A DNA stretch of 64,000 nucleotides from Dictyobacter formicarum. GTDB lineage: Bacteria; Chloroflexota; Ktedonobacteria; Ktedonobacterales; Ktedonobacteraceae. Every line of letters starts with the position of its first letter. Positions within the stretch are counted from its first letter, which is position 1. Location of the stretch: NCBI RefSeq assembly GCF_016587435.1, contig NZ_BNJJ01000007.1, positions 310,001-374,000 of the forward strand. Direction: 5' to 3'. Below are positions 46,180 through 54,407 of the stretch, in pieces. The notes beneath the pieces were generated by a model. The model worked only from the letters and a program-made list of their open reading frames with translations, did not search any database and was not told the origin of the DNA. Made by a program: the position numbers and the translations under genes.

Positions 46180-46472
46180 CGTCGTAGGTGCGGGCCTCAG
46201 CGCCCGCTTGCCGCCCGCCGCAGCGTGGCGGCCCTGTGTCCGTATGACCGATCTCCGCTTTTTCCCATCACCTTGGCCCACGCGGTGCCCAAAAGCGAAG
46301 GGTCCTTTTGGGCACCGCGTGGGCCAAGGTGATGAGCAAGAGAGCTGCCCTGTCATAAGGATACAGGGCCCCACAAACGGTGGGGCAAATCGGGCGCAAG
46401 GCCCGAACCTATGAACGCTTTTCTTCTTGCGTTTGGTTCTTCGATGTTCTCATACATGATGTATTGCCCGCA
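46180..46472. repeat. Repeat mosaic with nested 28-bp perfect hairpin
   Basis: Starts with GTAGGT-GCGGGC-CTCAGC-GCCCGC (from 46182). A perfect 28-bp-arm hairpin (46268-46295/46305-46332, 9-base loop) is nested inside a 19-bp imperfect outer pair (46231-46249 with about 46347-46366). A family-1 hairpin TCGGGC-GCAAG-GCCCGA (46390-46406) and the 100-bp element shared with 12788-12895 follow. No gene in 46081-46601. Confidence 0.85.
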
Positions 46473-46601
46473 AGGGCGCACGTGCTGGTTGCTTGTTCTT
46501 TTGCCATGCCGGAGGGATATTTGGTATTGTCTGGAGCAACTATGCTATACTACAACAAGCCAGATAGCATAAAAAACTATTTCGATTGAAGGAACAAATG
46601 T

Positions 46602-47369
46602 ATGTCACATGAACATCCTCTTCCACTTACAGGTAAAGTTGCTCTGATTACAGGAAGCAGCCAGGGTATCGGTCGCGCTATCGCCCAGAGATTGGCGCAG
46701 GCGGGCGCAGATATAGTCATCAATTATCGCGGTAACGCTGAGGCGGCTGCGGAAGCAAAAGCCAGTATTGAGGAACTGGGGAGGCGATGTATAGCCGTCC
46801 AGGCTGATGTCAGCAAGGAAGATGATGTAACCCGGCTCTTTACAGAAGCGACCAGTGCTCTCGGACCAGTCACGATTCTAGTCAATAACGCAGGCACTAC
46901 ACGCGACAAGCTAATCCTGCAGATGTCATTGGCCGATTTTGAGTATGTGATGAATACGAATTTGCGCTCAGCTTTCCTGTGTACCAAAGCTGCCCTGCGC
47001 GGCATGATGAAAGCACGCTGGGGCCGCATCGTGAACATCGCATCGGTCGCGGGCCTGATGGGGCCGGCCGGGCAGGCCAACTATGGTGCCTCCAAGGCCG
47101 CCATTATTTCTTTGACCTTGAGTACGGCCCGTGAGATGGCGAGTCGAAACGTGACAGCCAATGCGCTGGCCCCGGGATTTATTCCAACGGAATTAACATC
47201 CATTGTCACCGAGCCACAGCGCAAATATATGCTGGACAATACACCCCTGGGCCGCTTCGGCACAACCGATGAAGTGGCTGCCGCCGCCGCATTCCTTTGT
47301 TCACCAGAAGCATGCTATATTACCGGACAGGTACTCAGTGTCGACGGTGGTATGTCTATGCATATGTAG
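46602..47369 (+). CDS. fabG: 3-oxoacyl-ACP reductase FabG-like SDR
   Basis: 255 residues. NAD(P) site TGSSQGIGRAIAQRL, NNAG (VNNAGTTRDKLILQM), catalytic Ser in NIASVAG and YGASK. Closest in pattern to FabG, which reduces 3-oxoacyl-ACP in fatty-acid elongation (the phrase TRDKLILQM is FabG-typical). No other fatty-acid gene is adjacent, so a paralogous role, such as PHA or secondary metabolism, is possible. Confidence 0.87.
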   Translation: MSHEHPLPLTGKVALITGSSQGIGRAIAQRLAQAGADIVINYRGNAEAAAEAKASIEELGRRCIAVQADVSKEDDVTRLFTEATSALGPVTILVNNAGTTRDKLILQMSLADFEYVMNTNLRSAFLCTKAALRGMMKARWGRIVNIASVAGLMGPAGQANYGASKAAIISLTLSTAREMASRNVTANALAPGFIPTELTSIVTEPQRKYMLDNTPLGRFGTTDEVAAAAAFLCSPEACYITGQVLSVDGGMSMHM

Positions 47370-47475
47370 GAAGTAAATGTTGCTCGAACAAATTTCACCA
47401 TGTCAGTGAAACAAGTTGCCACTAAAATTGATCTAATCTTTAACAAACAGTTTGGTTAAGGAGGCTTCATTTATT

Positions 47476-48345
47476 ATGGGACTTATTGAAACTGATGAGA
47501 CGAATCTATATACGTTCGAGCCGTTTGCAGCCCATGCATTCTATACGGAGGTGAACCGCGCACTGGTTAAGCAGACGCTTGCCCATCTCAAGCCACAGAC
47601 GGAAGGTGAAACGCTAACGATTGTGGATATGGCATGTGGAACCGGCGCGGTCACTCGTCTCATCGCCGAAGAGTTGGTAAAACAGGGTCGAGTAAGCAAT
47701 ATTAAACTGGTGGGCGTCGACCCATCGGCGGAGGCGTTACGCCGTGCGCAGAAGGGTATGGAGGAATCACAACTCCCCATTTCAGCGCAATTCATCCAGG
47801 GTGAATCCGAAGATTTGCCACGCATCGTCCAAAATGTTGACGCCGCATTCTTCTGCAATGCCATCCACCTGGTACCAGATAAATTGGCGGCCTTCAAACA
47901 GGTATCCTCTATCCTTGCGCCCCAGGGCATTTTTGGCTGCAATAGCGCCTTTTATGAGGGCACCTATGTGCCAGGCACAGAGCGCTTCTACCGTCTGTGG
48001 ACCCGGCGCGCAGTGGGTTGGCTGAAAAAAGAGCATCCAGAGGCTCGTCTATCACGCGAGGCCAAAGCGATGGCGATGCAATGGTTGACCAGAGATGAGT
48101 ATATCCAGGATCTCAAGCAGAGCGGTTTTGCCAGCGTTGAAACGGAGCAAAATGATGCCGTTATCTCGTTGGATGGCTGGCGCGACCTGGGTCAATACTG
48201 GCTCTTCATCGAAGGCGCCCTGCCAGGCGTGGCGCTACCCCTGGCCGCCAAAGCCCTCGAAGTCGCGGTCTATCAGGCTGGCGAAGAACTCGGGCTCACC
48301 GAAATTCCCCGCACCTGGCTGCAAATGGTCGCCATTAAAAGATAA
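47476..48345 (+). CDS. Class I SAM-dependent methyltransferase
   Basis: 289 residues from the ATG at 47476 (AAGGAGG eleven bases upstream). Motif I is IVDMACGTGAVTRLIAEEL, followed by an acidic motif (LVGVDPSAEALRRAQ) and NVDAAFFCNAIHLVPDK. The 140-residue C-terminal part is helical and not recognised. The substrate is unknown. A clear terminator follows. Confidence 0.88.
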   Translation: MGLIETDETNLYTFEPFAAHAFYTEVNRALVKQTLAHLKPQTEGETLTIVDMACGTGAVTRLIAEELVKQGRVSNIKLVGVDPSAEALRRAQKGMEESQLPISAQFIQGESEDLPRIVQNVDAAFFCNAIHLVPDKLAAFKQVSSILAPQGIFGCNSAFYEGTYVPGTERFYRLWTRRAVGWLKKEHPEARLSREAKAMAMQWLTRDEYIQDLKQSGFASVETEQNDAVISLDGWRDLGQYWLFIEGALPGVALPLAAKALEVAVYQAGEELGLTEIPRTWLQMVAIKR

Positions 48346-48380
48346 CAACGATACATGCATATGGTGTGCTACAATGGGCA

Positions 48381-48426
48381 ATGGGAATCTTTATCTACAC
48401 GAAAGATTCCCATGATCCATTTTTTC
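48381..48426 (+). terminator. Terminator of the methyltransferase gene
   Basis: ATGGGAATCTTT (48381-48392) pairs perfectly with AAAGATTCCCAT (48402-48413), followed by GATCCATTTTTT. Confidence 0.9.
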
Positions 48427-48475
48427 CTATTTAACCGCTAGCAATGCACACTATCGCTAGAACAGGAGCATATGC

Positions 48476-49273
48476 ATGCAATGGGCCGCTGTTTCAGGAG
48501 CCTTTCTCGCTTCTGCCGTTGAATTTGTAGAGGCCTTTACCATCGTTCTGGTGGTTGGCGTCACCATTAACTGGCGCAGTTCCCTGCTGGGAGCCTTTGC
48601 CGCCGCCGCTACCCTCGCCCTCATTATCGCCACCTTTGGCGTCGCCCTCATCAACTTTGTTCCACTCGGAATCCTACGCCTGGTCATCGGAGTATTGCTG
48701 ATCCTCTTCGGCCTGAAGTGGCTCAAGAAAGCCATCCTGCGTTACAGCGGACTCAAAGCGCTGCACGATGAAGAGGCCATCTTTGAAGAGACGATGGCCG
48801 AGGTCCGGGCGCGGGGTGAGGCCGTTTCGCCGCGCGTCCATCCCTTTGGCCTGGCGCTTTCCTATAAAGCTGTGCTGCTAGAAGGGCTGGAGGTCGCCTT
48901 CATCGTGATCACCTTCGGCAGTAGCGCGGTCACTCCTACCTGCACCCAGGCATGCGGTATCAATCTAGCGGCTCTCGGAGCCACGCTGGCCGGCATCCTG
49001 GTCATCTTACTCGGCGCCCTGGTACGCGCCCCGCTCACCAGGATTCCCGAAAACACGCTCAAGTTTGTAGTTGGCATCATGCTCACCACGTTTGGCACCT
49101 TCTGGACCGGTGAGGGGTTGGGCGTTGAATGGCTCTTCTCAGACGCCTTCCTGATCATCCTGGCCGCCCTCTACCTGCTCACGACGCTAGCCCTGATTGC
49201 CTGGCTCAAACAATCCAAACAGCAGCGCGCAGCCTCGACATCCACGGTCCCACCAGTACTAGAGCGCAAGTAG
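48476..49273 (+). CDS. Polytopic membrane protein, COG4280-like, with two Glu-rich transport motifs
   Basis: 265 residues with about seven membrane helices. Two related motifs, VEFVEAFTIVLVVG (about residues 15-28) and LLEGLEVAFIVITFG (about 137-151), lie at the start of each half, suggesting an internal duplication. Paired E-x-x-E motifs in opposed halves recall the iron permease FTR1/EfeU (REGLE) and other cation transporters, so a metal-ion transport role is plausible but unproven. A small membrane protein gene follows 17 bases later, likely co-transcribed. Confidence 0.75.
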   Translation: MQWAAVSGAFLASAVEFVEAFTIVLVVGVTINWRSSLLGAFAAAATLALIIATFGVALINFVPLGILRLVIGVLLILFGLKWLKKAILRYSGLKALHDEEAIFEETMAEVRARGEAVSPRVHPFGLALSYKAVLLEGLEVAFIVITFGSSAVTPTCTQACGINLAALGATLAGILVILLGALVRAPLTRIPENTLKFVVGIMLTTFGTFWTGEGLGVEWLFSDAFLIILAALYLLTTLALIAWLKQSKQQRAASTSTVPPVLERK

Positions 49274-49290
49274 GAAAAGGAAGGATACAC

Positions 49291-49497
49291 ATGAATGTCA
49301 TCAAAGCCATCTACAATTTCATTGCCGGCGACATGGTCATCCTCGTCGGCGTCCTGATCCTGCTGGCTGTGCTGCTGCTGATCAACAATGTGGCGGCCCT
49401 CGCGCCGATCCGCGTCATCACAGGCCCCGTGTTGATCATCGCCCTGCTAGCAATCCTGGTCGCCACCCTGCTACGCGAAATCAAACCGAAACCATAA
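49291..49497 (+). CDS. Small two-helix membrane protein (68 aa)
   Basis: ATG at 49291 with GGAAGGA upstream. Two hydrophobic helices (MVILVGVLILLAVLLLI and VITGPVLIIALLAILVATLL) and a Lys-rich tail. It follows the COG4280-like gene by 17 bases and is probably its operon partner or subunit. Family unknown. Confidence 0.7.
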   Translation: MNVIKAIYNFIAGDMVILVGVLILLAVLLLINNVAALAPIRVITGPVLIIALLAILVATLLREIKPKP

Positions 49498-49528
49498 GGC
49501 CAAAGGGGTGTGTCACAAGCCATTCAAA

Positions 49529-49575
49529 CCAGGAGAAGTGCGCATGCTTTTTTTCGAGCCGCATTCTTCTCCTGG
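49529..49575 (+). terminator. Hairpin after the small membrane protein gene
   Basis: CCAGGAGAAG (49529-49538) pairs with CTTCTCCTGG (49566-49575), and GTGCG/CGCAT extends the stem inward; the loop holds a run of seven T. Probably a terminator. Confidence 0.6.
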
Positions 49576-49704
49576 CGGTTAATTACGCCATGAGAGTTTT
49601 TTTATAGTAATATAACTTTTTTCTGTTGACGTTATAGTTGTTAATTGGTATCATGATCTTAATTGGGTGCTTTTCATAGCAATTTCAGCGATTAAGGTAA
49701 AAAT

Positions 49705-50733
49705 ATGCAAGAAGCACGGACGTGGCGCGAATTATTAGGAAAAATTATCAGTGATCCTAAAGAAAAACAACATTTAATAGAGACACTGAACGTTACTTCT
49801 ATCACATTTACGCGCTGGGTCAGTGGTGAGTCTGATCCCCGTCCTCAGAACCTACGCCAGCTCATTAATGCGTTACCACAGCGCTACCAGGAGCAAATGC
49901 GCCAGCTGATCAAAGAGGAAAAGGGCGTAGCAGAAATTATAGCCGCACCGCAAGAAGTTTCTCTGAAAACCATTCCCTCTGAATTTTATGCTCGTGTCCT
50001 GGTGGCACGAGCATCCATAGCTGAGAATTTACGCTTCTGGTCAACCTCTCACCTCATATTGCAGCAGGCGATAGGGCAACTTGACCCGGAACGCCGTGGT
50101 ATGTCAATCTGGGTAGTGCGCTGTATGCCACCATCTGGACCATACAAGAAGGTGCGCAGCCTGCGTGAAAGCGTAGGGCTGGGAACGCCCCCCTGGGTCG
50201 GCAACCTCGAACAGACTGCGATGTTCCTGGGCGCCGAGTCCCTGGCCGGCAATGTGGTTACGCTCTGCCGACCTGGCATTATTCAGAATCTGGATAAAGA
50301 ACATAATCTGATGCCAGCTTCGCGCGTCGAGTATGAGAAAAGCGCGGCCATCTATCCTATCCTGTACGCAGGAAGGATCGCCGGCGTCTTGCTCGTATCT
50401 AGCACCCAGATTGACTATTTCCTATCTCAGGCGCGCACCGACCTGGTTCAACAGTATGCGGACCTGGTAGCCCTGGCCTTTGAACCACAAGATTTCTATG
50501 CGCCAGAGGATATTGCGCTCTGTGTGATGCCTTCCCACAGGCAGCAGAAAGAATATTTCTCAAGGTTTCGCCAGATGGTGGCAGAAACCATGCTGCGAGC
50601 CGCGACAAAGAATCAGCCGGTCAATAACCAGCAAGCAGATATGCTGGTCTGGAAGAGGTTAGAGGAAGAACTCTTACAGATACCTGCACGTAACGTTGTA
50701 CATATCAATTTAGAAACCAACAACTACAATTAA
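49705..50733 (+). CDS. GAF-domain protein with N-terminal HTH-like region
   Basis: 342 residues. Residues 1-70 look like a divergent HTH (TLNVTSITFTRWVSGESDPR, similar to XRE/Cro helices), followed by a GAF-like domain (ESVGLGTPPWVGNLEQTAMF; RVEYEKSAAIYPILYAGRIA; GVLLVSST). The C-terminal 70 residues are helical. It is probably a ligand-sensing regulator. The HTH call is weaker than the GAF call. Confidence 0.7.
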   Translation: MQEARTWRELLGKIISDPKEKQHLIETLNVTSITFTRWVSGESDPRPQNLRQLINALPQRYQEQMRQLIKEEKGVAEIIAAPQEVSLKTIPSEFYARVLVARASIAENLRFWSTSHLILQQAIGQLDPERRGMSIWVVRCMPPSGPYKKVRSLRESVGLGTPPWVGNLEQTAMFLGAESLAGNVVTLCRPGIIQNLDKEHNLMPASRVEYEKSAAIYPILYAGRIAGVLLVSSTQIDYFLSQARTDLVQQYADLVALAFEPQDFYAPEDIALCVMPSHRQQKEYFSRFRQMVAETMLRAATKNQPVNNQQADMLVWKRLEEELLQIPARNVVHINLETNNYN

Positions 50734-50868
50734 ACGTGGAAATAGACAGAGGACAAAGCGACGCGACAGACAACTTTTAGCGATAACTTCGAACAGGGCA
50801 TCCATCCCCACTGGATACAAACCTGCATCGGCACTGGTTCGCTTCAGCTTGAAGCGTCTACGCTACAG

Positions 50869-51579
50869 ATGGTGCTACCAGAGAATCCTGCCGGCCACTA
50901 TGCTGATGCCCAGATTGACGATTATGGGCAACTACCCCGCGCACAATTTCCCTGGCGCCCACCCCTGCGGATGGAGGTGCGGGCCCGCGCGTCCCATCCC
51001 GCGGCCGACGCAACGACGGGAACACAGGACATGACGGTTTTGCGCGGCACGGCGGGCTTCGGCTTCTGGAATTATCCTTTCTCGGTGCGAGGTGATATCC
51101 TTATGCTACCGGAGGCGGTCTGGTTCTTTTATGCCGCCCCACCCTCGAATATGGCCCTGGTCCCTGGCGTGCCCGGCTGGGGCTGGAAGGCCCAGGTCAT
51201 CCATAGTATGCGCCCCGGCGCCTTGCTGGCAACGCTGCCCACCGCACTGGCTACCGGCTGGGGTCGCCTGAGCCAGAACAGCGCACCCGCGGCCCGCTGG
51301 CTGCAAAAACTGAGCGGCGCCCAGGAAGCGCTGATACAGACCGATATAATGGCCTGGCACACCTATAGCCTGGAATGGTGGGCGAACGAAGCTCTGTTCT
51401 GGGTCGATGGCAACCAGATTTTACGCGCGCCACAGCCTCCCACGCGTCCCCTTGGCTTTGTCGCCTGGCTCGACAACCAGTACGCGGTCGCCACGCCGCG
51501 AGGAGTGCTCCGCTTCGGCGCCACCCCAACCGCTACCCAATGGCTGGCCATCGACAACATCCAGATCCAGCCCCTCTAA
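50869..51579 (+). CDS. Concanavalin/GH16-like beta-sandwich protein with a missing or unusual start
   Basis: From ATG 50869 there are 236 codons, rich in Trp and Pro, with sandwich-like motifs (FGFWNYPFS, TYSLEWWANEALFWVDGNQI, RPLGFVAWLDNQYAVATPRG). The WxVDG pattern is that of family-16-like lectin/glucanase folds, but no catalytic ExDxxE is seen, so it may bind sugar only. The same frame is coding-like for 33 more codons upstream (TTFSDNFEQGIHPHWIQT, from 50770) without ATG, GTG or TTG. Either the start has been lost by mutation, or a rare start is used. Confidence 0.6.
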   Translation: MVLPENPAGHYADAQIDDYGQLPRAQFPWRPPLRMEVRARASHPAADATTGTQDMTVLRGTAGFGFWNYPFSVRGDILMLPEAVWFFYAAPPSNMALVPGVPGWGWKAQVIHSMRPGALLATLPTALATGWGRLSQNSAPAARWLQKLSGAQEALIQTDIMAWHTYSLEWWANEALFWVDGNQILRAPQPPTRPLGFVAWLDNQYAVATPRGVLRFGATPTATQWLAIDNIQIQPL

Positions 51580-51705
51580 GAGAGCCAAACAGAGCAAAAC
51601 AATCCTTGACTGTTGTTTTCCTGCGCGCAATTACTGCTGTGCTTGCACTATCGGCCCGACATCCTGCACAATGGGAGAACTTATCATAAAGAAGGAGAAA
51701 AGTTC

Positions 51706-52467
51706 ATGAGCACCATTCCCTTAGCACTCACCGGACAGGTGGCGCTGGTAACCGGGGCCAGTAGCGGGCTCGGGCGCGCAACAGCTCAAGCGCTCGCCCA
51801 GGCAGGAGCAGATATCGTCCTCCTGGCACGCGGAGCCAACGACCTGAAGCAAGTCGGCGCGGAAATTGAGTCTGTGGGGCGCCGGGCGCTCCCATTGCCA
51901 GGAGATCTAGCTGACGAAGATTACATTCTGAACGCAGTGCAACGCACCATCTCTACCTTCGGGCACATTGATGTTCTGGTCAATGCAGCGGGATTCGATG
52001 TTCCAGGAGCGGTGACCGATCTTCCCACAAGCGATTGGGACTATGTGGTAGACGTGAATCTGCGTGCGCCCTTCCTGTTAGCAAAGGCTGTTTTCCCACA
52101 CATGCGCCAGGCGAGACATGGGACCATCATCAACGTTTCTTCTGTGGCTGGTAAACGTGGCTGGGCCAATGCTGCGGCTTACTGTGCCTCCAAATTTGGC
52201 TTGACTGGTTTGACCCAGTCACTTGCTGCCGAAGGCAAAGCCCATGGAATTCGTGCGTGTATCCTCTATCCTGGAGGAATGGCAACCAATTGGGGTGCCT
52301 GGGGAGCAAACGCTCGGCAGGCCAGGCCAGAGAATACACGGCCAGTGACAAAAGCCTTACCCTCGACAGAGGTAGCCGACCTGATTGTCTGGATGGCGGC
52401 CGCACCGGGAGAACTGGTTCTCAACGAAGTTGTCGTTAGCCCACTGGAAGAACAAGGATGGCCGTAA
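51706..52467 (+). CDS. Short-chain dehydrogenase/reductase
   Basis: 253 residues from the ATG at 51706 (AAGGAG eight bases upstream). NAD(P) site TGASSGLGRATAQAL, NAAG (VNAAGFDVPGAVTD), NVSSVAGKRG and catalytic YCASK. Similar in size to the FabG-like gene at 46.6 kb but with a different substrate loop. The substrate is unknown. Confidence 0.9.
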   Translation: MSTIPLALTGQVALVTGASSGLGRATAQALAQAGADIVLLARGANDLKQVGAEIESVGRRALPLPGDLADEDYILNAVQRTISTFGHIDVLVNAAGFDVPGAVTDLPTSDWDYVVDVNLRAPFLLAKAVFPHMRQARHGTIINVSSVAGKRGWANAAAYCASKFGLTGLTQSLAAEGKAHGIRACILYPGGMATNWGAWGANARQARPENTRPVTKALPSTEVADLIVWMAAAPGELVLNEVVVSPLEEQGWP

Positions 52468-52513
52468 CCAGGAAGGCAACAGCTACAGGGTATCTTCATT
52501 GCATCAGAGTACT

Positions 52514-53299
52514 TTAAGGAGCGGTGAAAAACTCGATCAGAGCGGGGGCCATGGCTTCGGCGCTGACGTCATGCGTCTGACCTTCAAGGGTGCGGTACTG
52601 AGCGTTGGGGATGGCACTCGCGAGGGCCTGGGCTGTGTCGCGCATCCATGCCATGCCAGCGCCGCCGGCCATCACAAGTGTGGGGATGGCGACGGAGTTG
52701 GCCTGCTTGCTCGGCAGCATACCATCTCCCAGGATGGTAGTGTCGTAGATCAGCGTGGGGGCGATCCCCTCCATCAGCGGCCACATCGGTGAGTTGCGCA
52801 TCTGGCCGATAGCTTCGGCGGGCATCCCAACCTGCGTCATAAAGAACTCAACCATATCGCCTCGACGACCTTCCGCGTGCAATCGTTTAAACTGCTTCAA
52901 GTTCTCTTCTGGCTGGCCGCGCACACTCTCATCAAGGTTGAATGGCGGCTCATACAATGCCAACTTCTTGATGGAGAGTCCGCTGGCCGCGGCAGCCAGG
53001 GACAGGGCCGCGCCTGAGGAAATACCATAGACAAAGGCCGATCCGCCAGCCTCTTGAATGAGAGCATCTAAATCTTCGATCTCGCGCTCAACCGCATAGG
53101 GGGCCGTATCGCCGCTCTCGCCCCGGCCACGGCGATCATAGGCAAATACCGTGAAGTGCGGTGCAAGCTTCGCCACCAGTGGTCCCATTGGCCCGAACGC
53201 TCGATAGCACATAGCGCCATCGACCAGGATGAGCGGCGCTCCTTCACCAGAGCGATCATAGGCGATTGTAGCGCCGTCTTTGGAATGTACTTTACCCAT
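52514..53299 (-). CDS. Alpha/beta hydrolase
   Basis: 261 residues from the ATG at 53299 (GAGGAGG upstream; the frame is open to 53395). Oxyanion region LILVDGAM, then YDRRGRGESGD, and the nucleophile elbow YGISSGAALSLA. The late catalytic His is in GQTHDVSAEAM. Probably an esterase or small-molecule hydrolase; the substrate is not evident. It converges with the SDR gene. Confidence 0.9.
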   Translation of the reverse strand: MGKVHSKDGATIAYDRSGEGAPLILVDGAMCYRAFGPMGPLVAKLAPHFTVFAYDRRGRGESGDTAPYAVEREIEDLDALIQEAGGSAFVYGISSGAALSLAAAASGLSIKKLALYEPPFNLDESVRGQPEENLKQFKRLHAEGRRGDMVEFFMTQVGMPAEAIGQMRNSPMWPLMEGIAPTLIYDTTILGDGMLPSKQANSVAIPTLVMAGGAGMAWMRDTAQALASAIPNAQYRTLEGQTHDVSAEAMAPALIEFFTAP

Positions 53300-53479
53300 G
53301 TTCAGGTTCCTCCTCATACCTATCCTGTAGTTTGAGTATCGACTATCCATAAGTACAATCAGTATACAGCTTCGGATCAGAAAAAACTTCTTCAATCTTG
53401 CTCTAATAAATAAATACAGACATCTTCTGAAAAAAAGGAAAAGACATACAGGCGGTTGACCACGGGTTATTGATGTGTT

Positions 53480-53742
53480 ATGATGACAGCGTCAAAAGGC
53501 AGGACCGGTTAGGTAGCCCGGTCGCCCTCATGTAACTCATTGAGGGTAACTGTCCCCGCGCAGCAGCGCCCGGACCCACGACAATAACGGCAGATGAAGT
53601 GCATCTGCTGACTTGTTGAGGTCCGATGCTTGCAAGTGGGAATATTTCCGTACGGCGAGGAAAATCGGCCGCAAGGGCCGAACCTACCGTGGGGATGATG
53701 CGATGCGTCATCACATCGGACCTCCAATCTCAGGAGGTTCTT
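53480..53742 (+). ncRNA. Structured leader upstream of the VOC gene, riboswitch-like, class unknown
   Basis: Several hairpins lie in series: GACCGG/CCGGTC (about 53502-53522), CCCTCA/TGAGGG (about 53524-53545), GCAGATG/CATCTGC (about 53590-53607). An 11-bp perfect long-range pair joins GAGGTCCGATG (about 53619-53629) with CATCGGACCTC (about 53716-53727), which ends close to the AGGAGG ribosome-binding site. A family-1 hairpin (TCGGCC-GCAAG-GGCCGA, 53665-53681) sits inside the loop of that pair. It matches no riboswitch consensus I can recall. Confidence 0.45.
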
Positions 53743-54108
53743 ATGCAACTCAACCACATCAATCTCTGTGTCAACGACCTTACCGCAGCACGCAACTTCT
53801 TCCAAACATGCTTCGATTTTCAGCTCCAGGAGCAAAAAGGTGACGCAGTCGCCGTCATGAACGATGGGCATGGATTTCTGCTTGTCCTGAGCAACACGCA
53901 AGCATTTAAAAGTGAGGCACAGCCCTACCCAGAGAATTTTCATCTCGGATTTATCCTGGAAACAAGCGATCAGGTAGATCAGGCGTACAATCGCCTGGCT
54001 GCCGCTGAGCTTCAACTTCCACAAAGACCGAGAAAAATTAGAGGCAGCTACGGCTTCTACTTCACCGCCCTCAATGATATCCTCTTCGAGGTCAGCTGCC
54101 CTCTATAA
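53743..54108 (+). CDS. VOC/glyoxalase-fold protein
   Basis: 121 residues from the ATG at 53743 (CAGGAGG upstream). One VOC module pair: LNHINLCVNDLTAARNFFQT at the start (metal-type His), GFLLVLSNTQAF in the middle, and GFYFTALNDILFEVS at the end with the late Glu. Family members include glyoxalase I, dioxygenases and antibiotic-binding proteins. The length suits a single-domain dimer. Expression may be controlled by the structured leader. Confidence 0.88.
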   Translation: MQLNHINLCVNDLTAARNFFQTCFDFQLQEQKGDAVAVMNDGHGFLLVLSNTQAFKSEAQPYPENFHLGFILETSDQVDQAYNRLAAAELQLPQRPRKIRGSYGFYFTALNDILFEVSCPL

Positions 54109-54117
54109 CCTCTTTTG

Positions 54118-54310
54118 GGTTGATGGAAGTGGGGTGGTTCCGCTTCCATCAACCGGAAATATTCGCGCCTGCGGCCCTGACGCTACGCACCTGCGGTGCT
54201 CAAACGGTTTTATTCAAGCAGTGGTGCAAAAAACGCGTGCTGAGCACGCGTTTTTTGCACCACTGCTTGAATAAAAAAGGGCGTCCGCGCATGCGGACGC
54301 CCGAGCGCGG
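54118..54310. repeat. Composite long-hairpin element (family 2), copy 4, inverted
   Basis: Begins ten bases after the VOC stop with a 12-bp hairpin (54118-54129/54143-54154). Then come GCGCC-TGC-GGC (54166) and GCACC-TGC-GGTGC (54187-54199), a perfect 34-bp-arm hairpin (54208-54241/54243-54276) and GGGCGTCCGC-GCAT-GCGGACGCCC (54279-54302). Read on the minus strand, this is the same order as copies 1 and 2. Confidence 0.88.
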
Positions 54311-54407
54311 GCGCGCAGGTTTCCCACCCACATGGATGTATAACAGACTGTAATAAAAAAGGATGAGATGCATACGTATGCATCCCACCCAAAGGTAGAG
54401 CCTGGCT

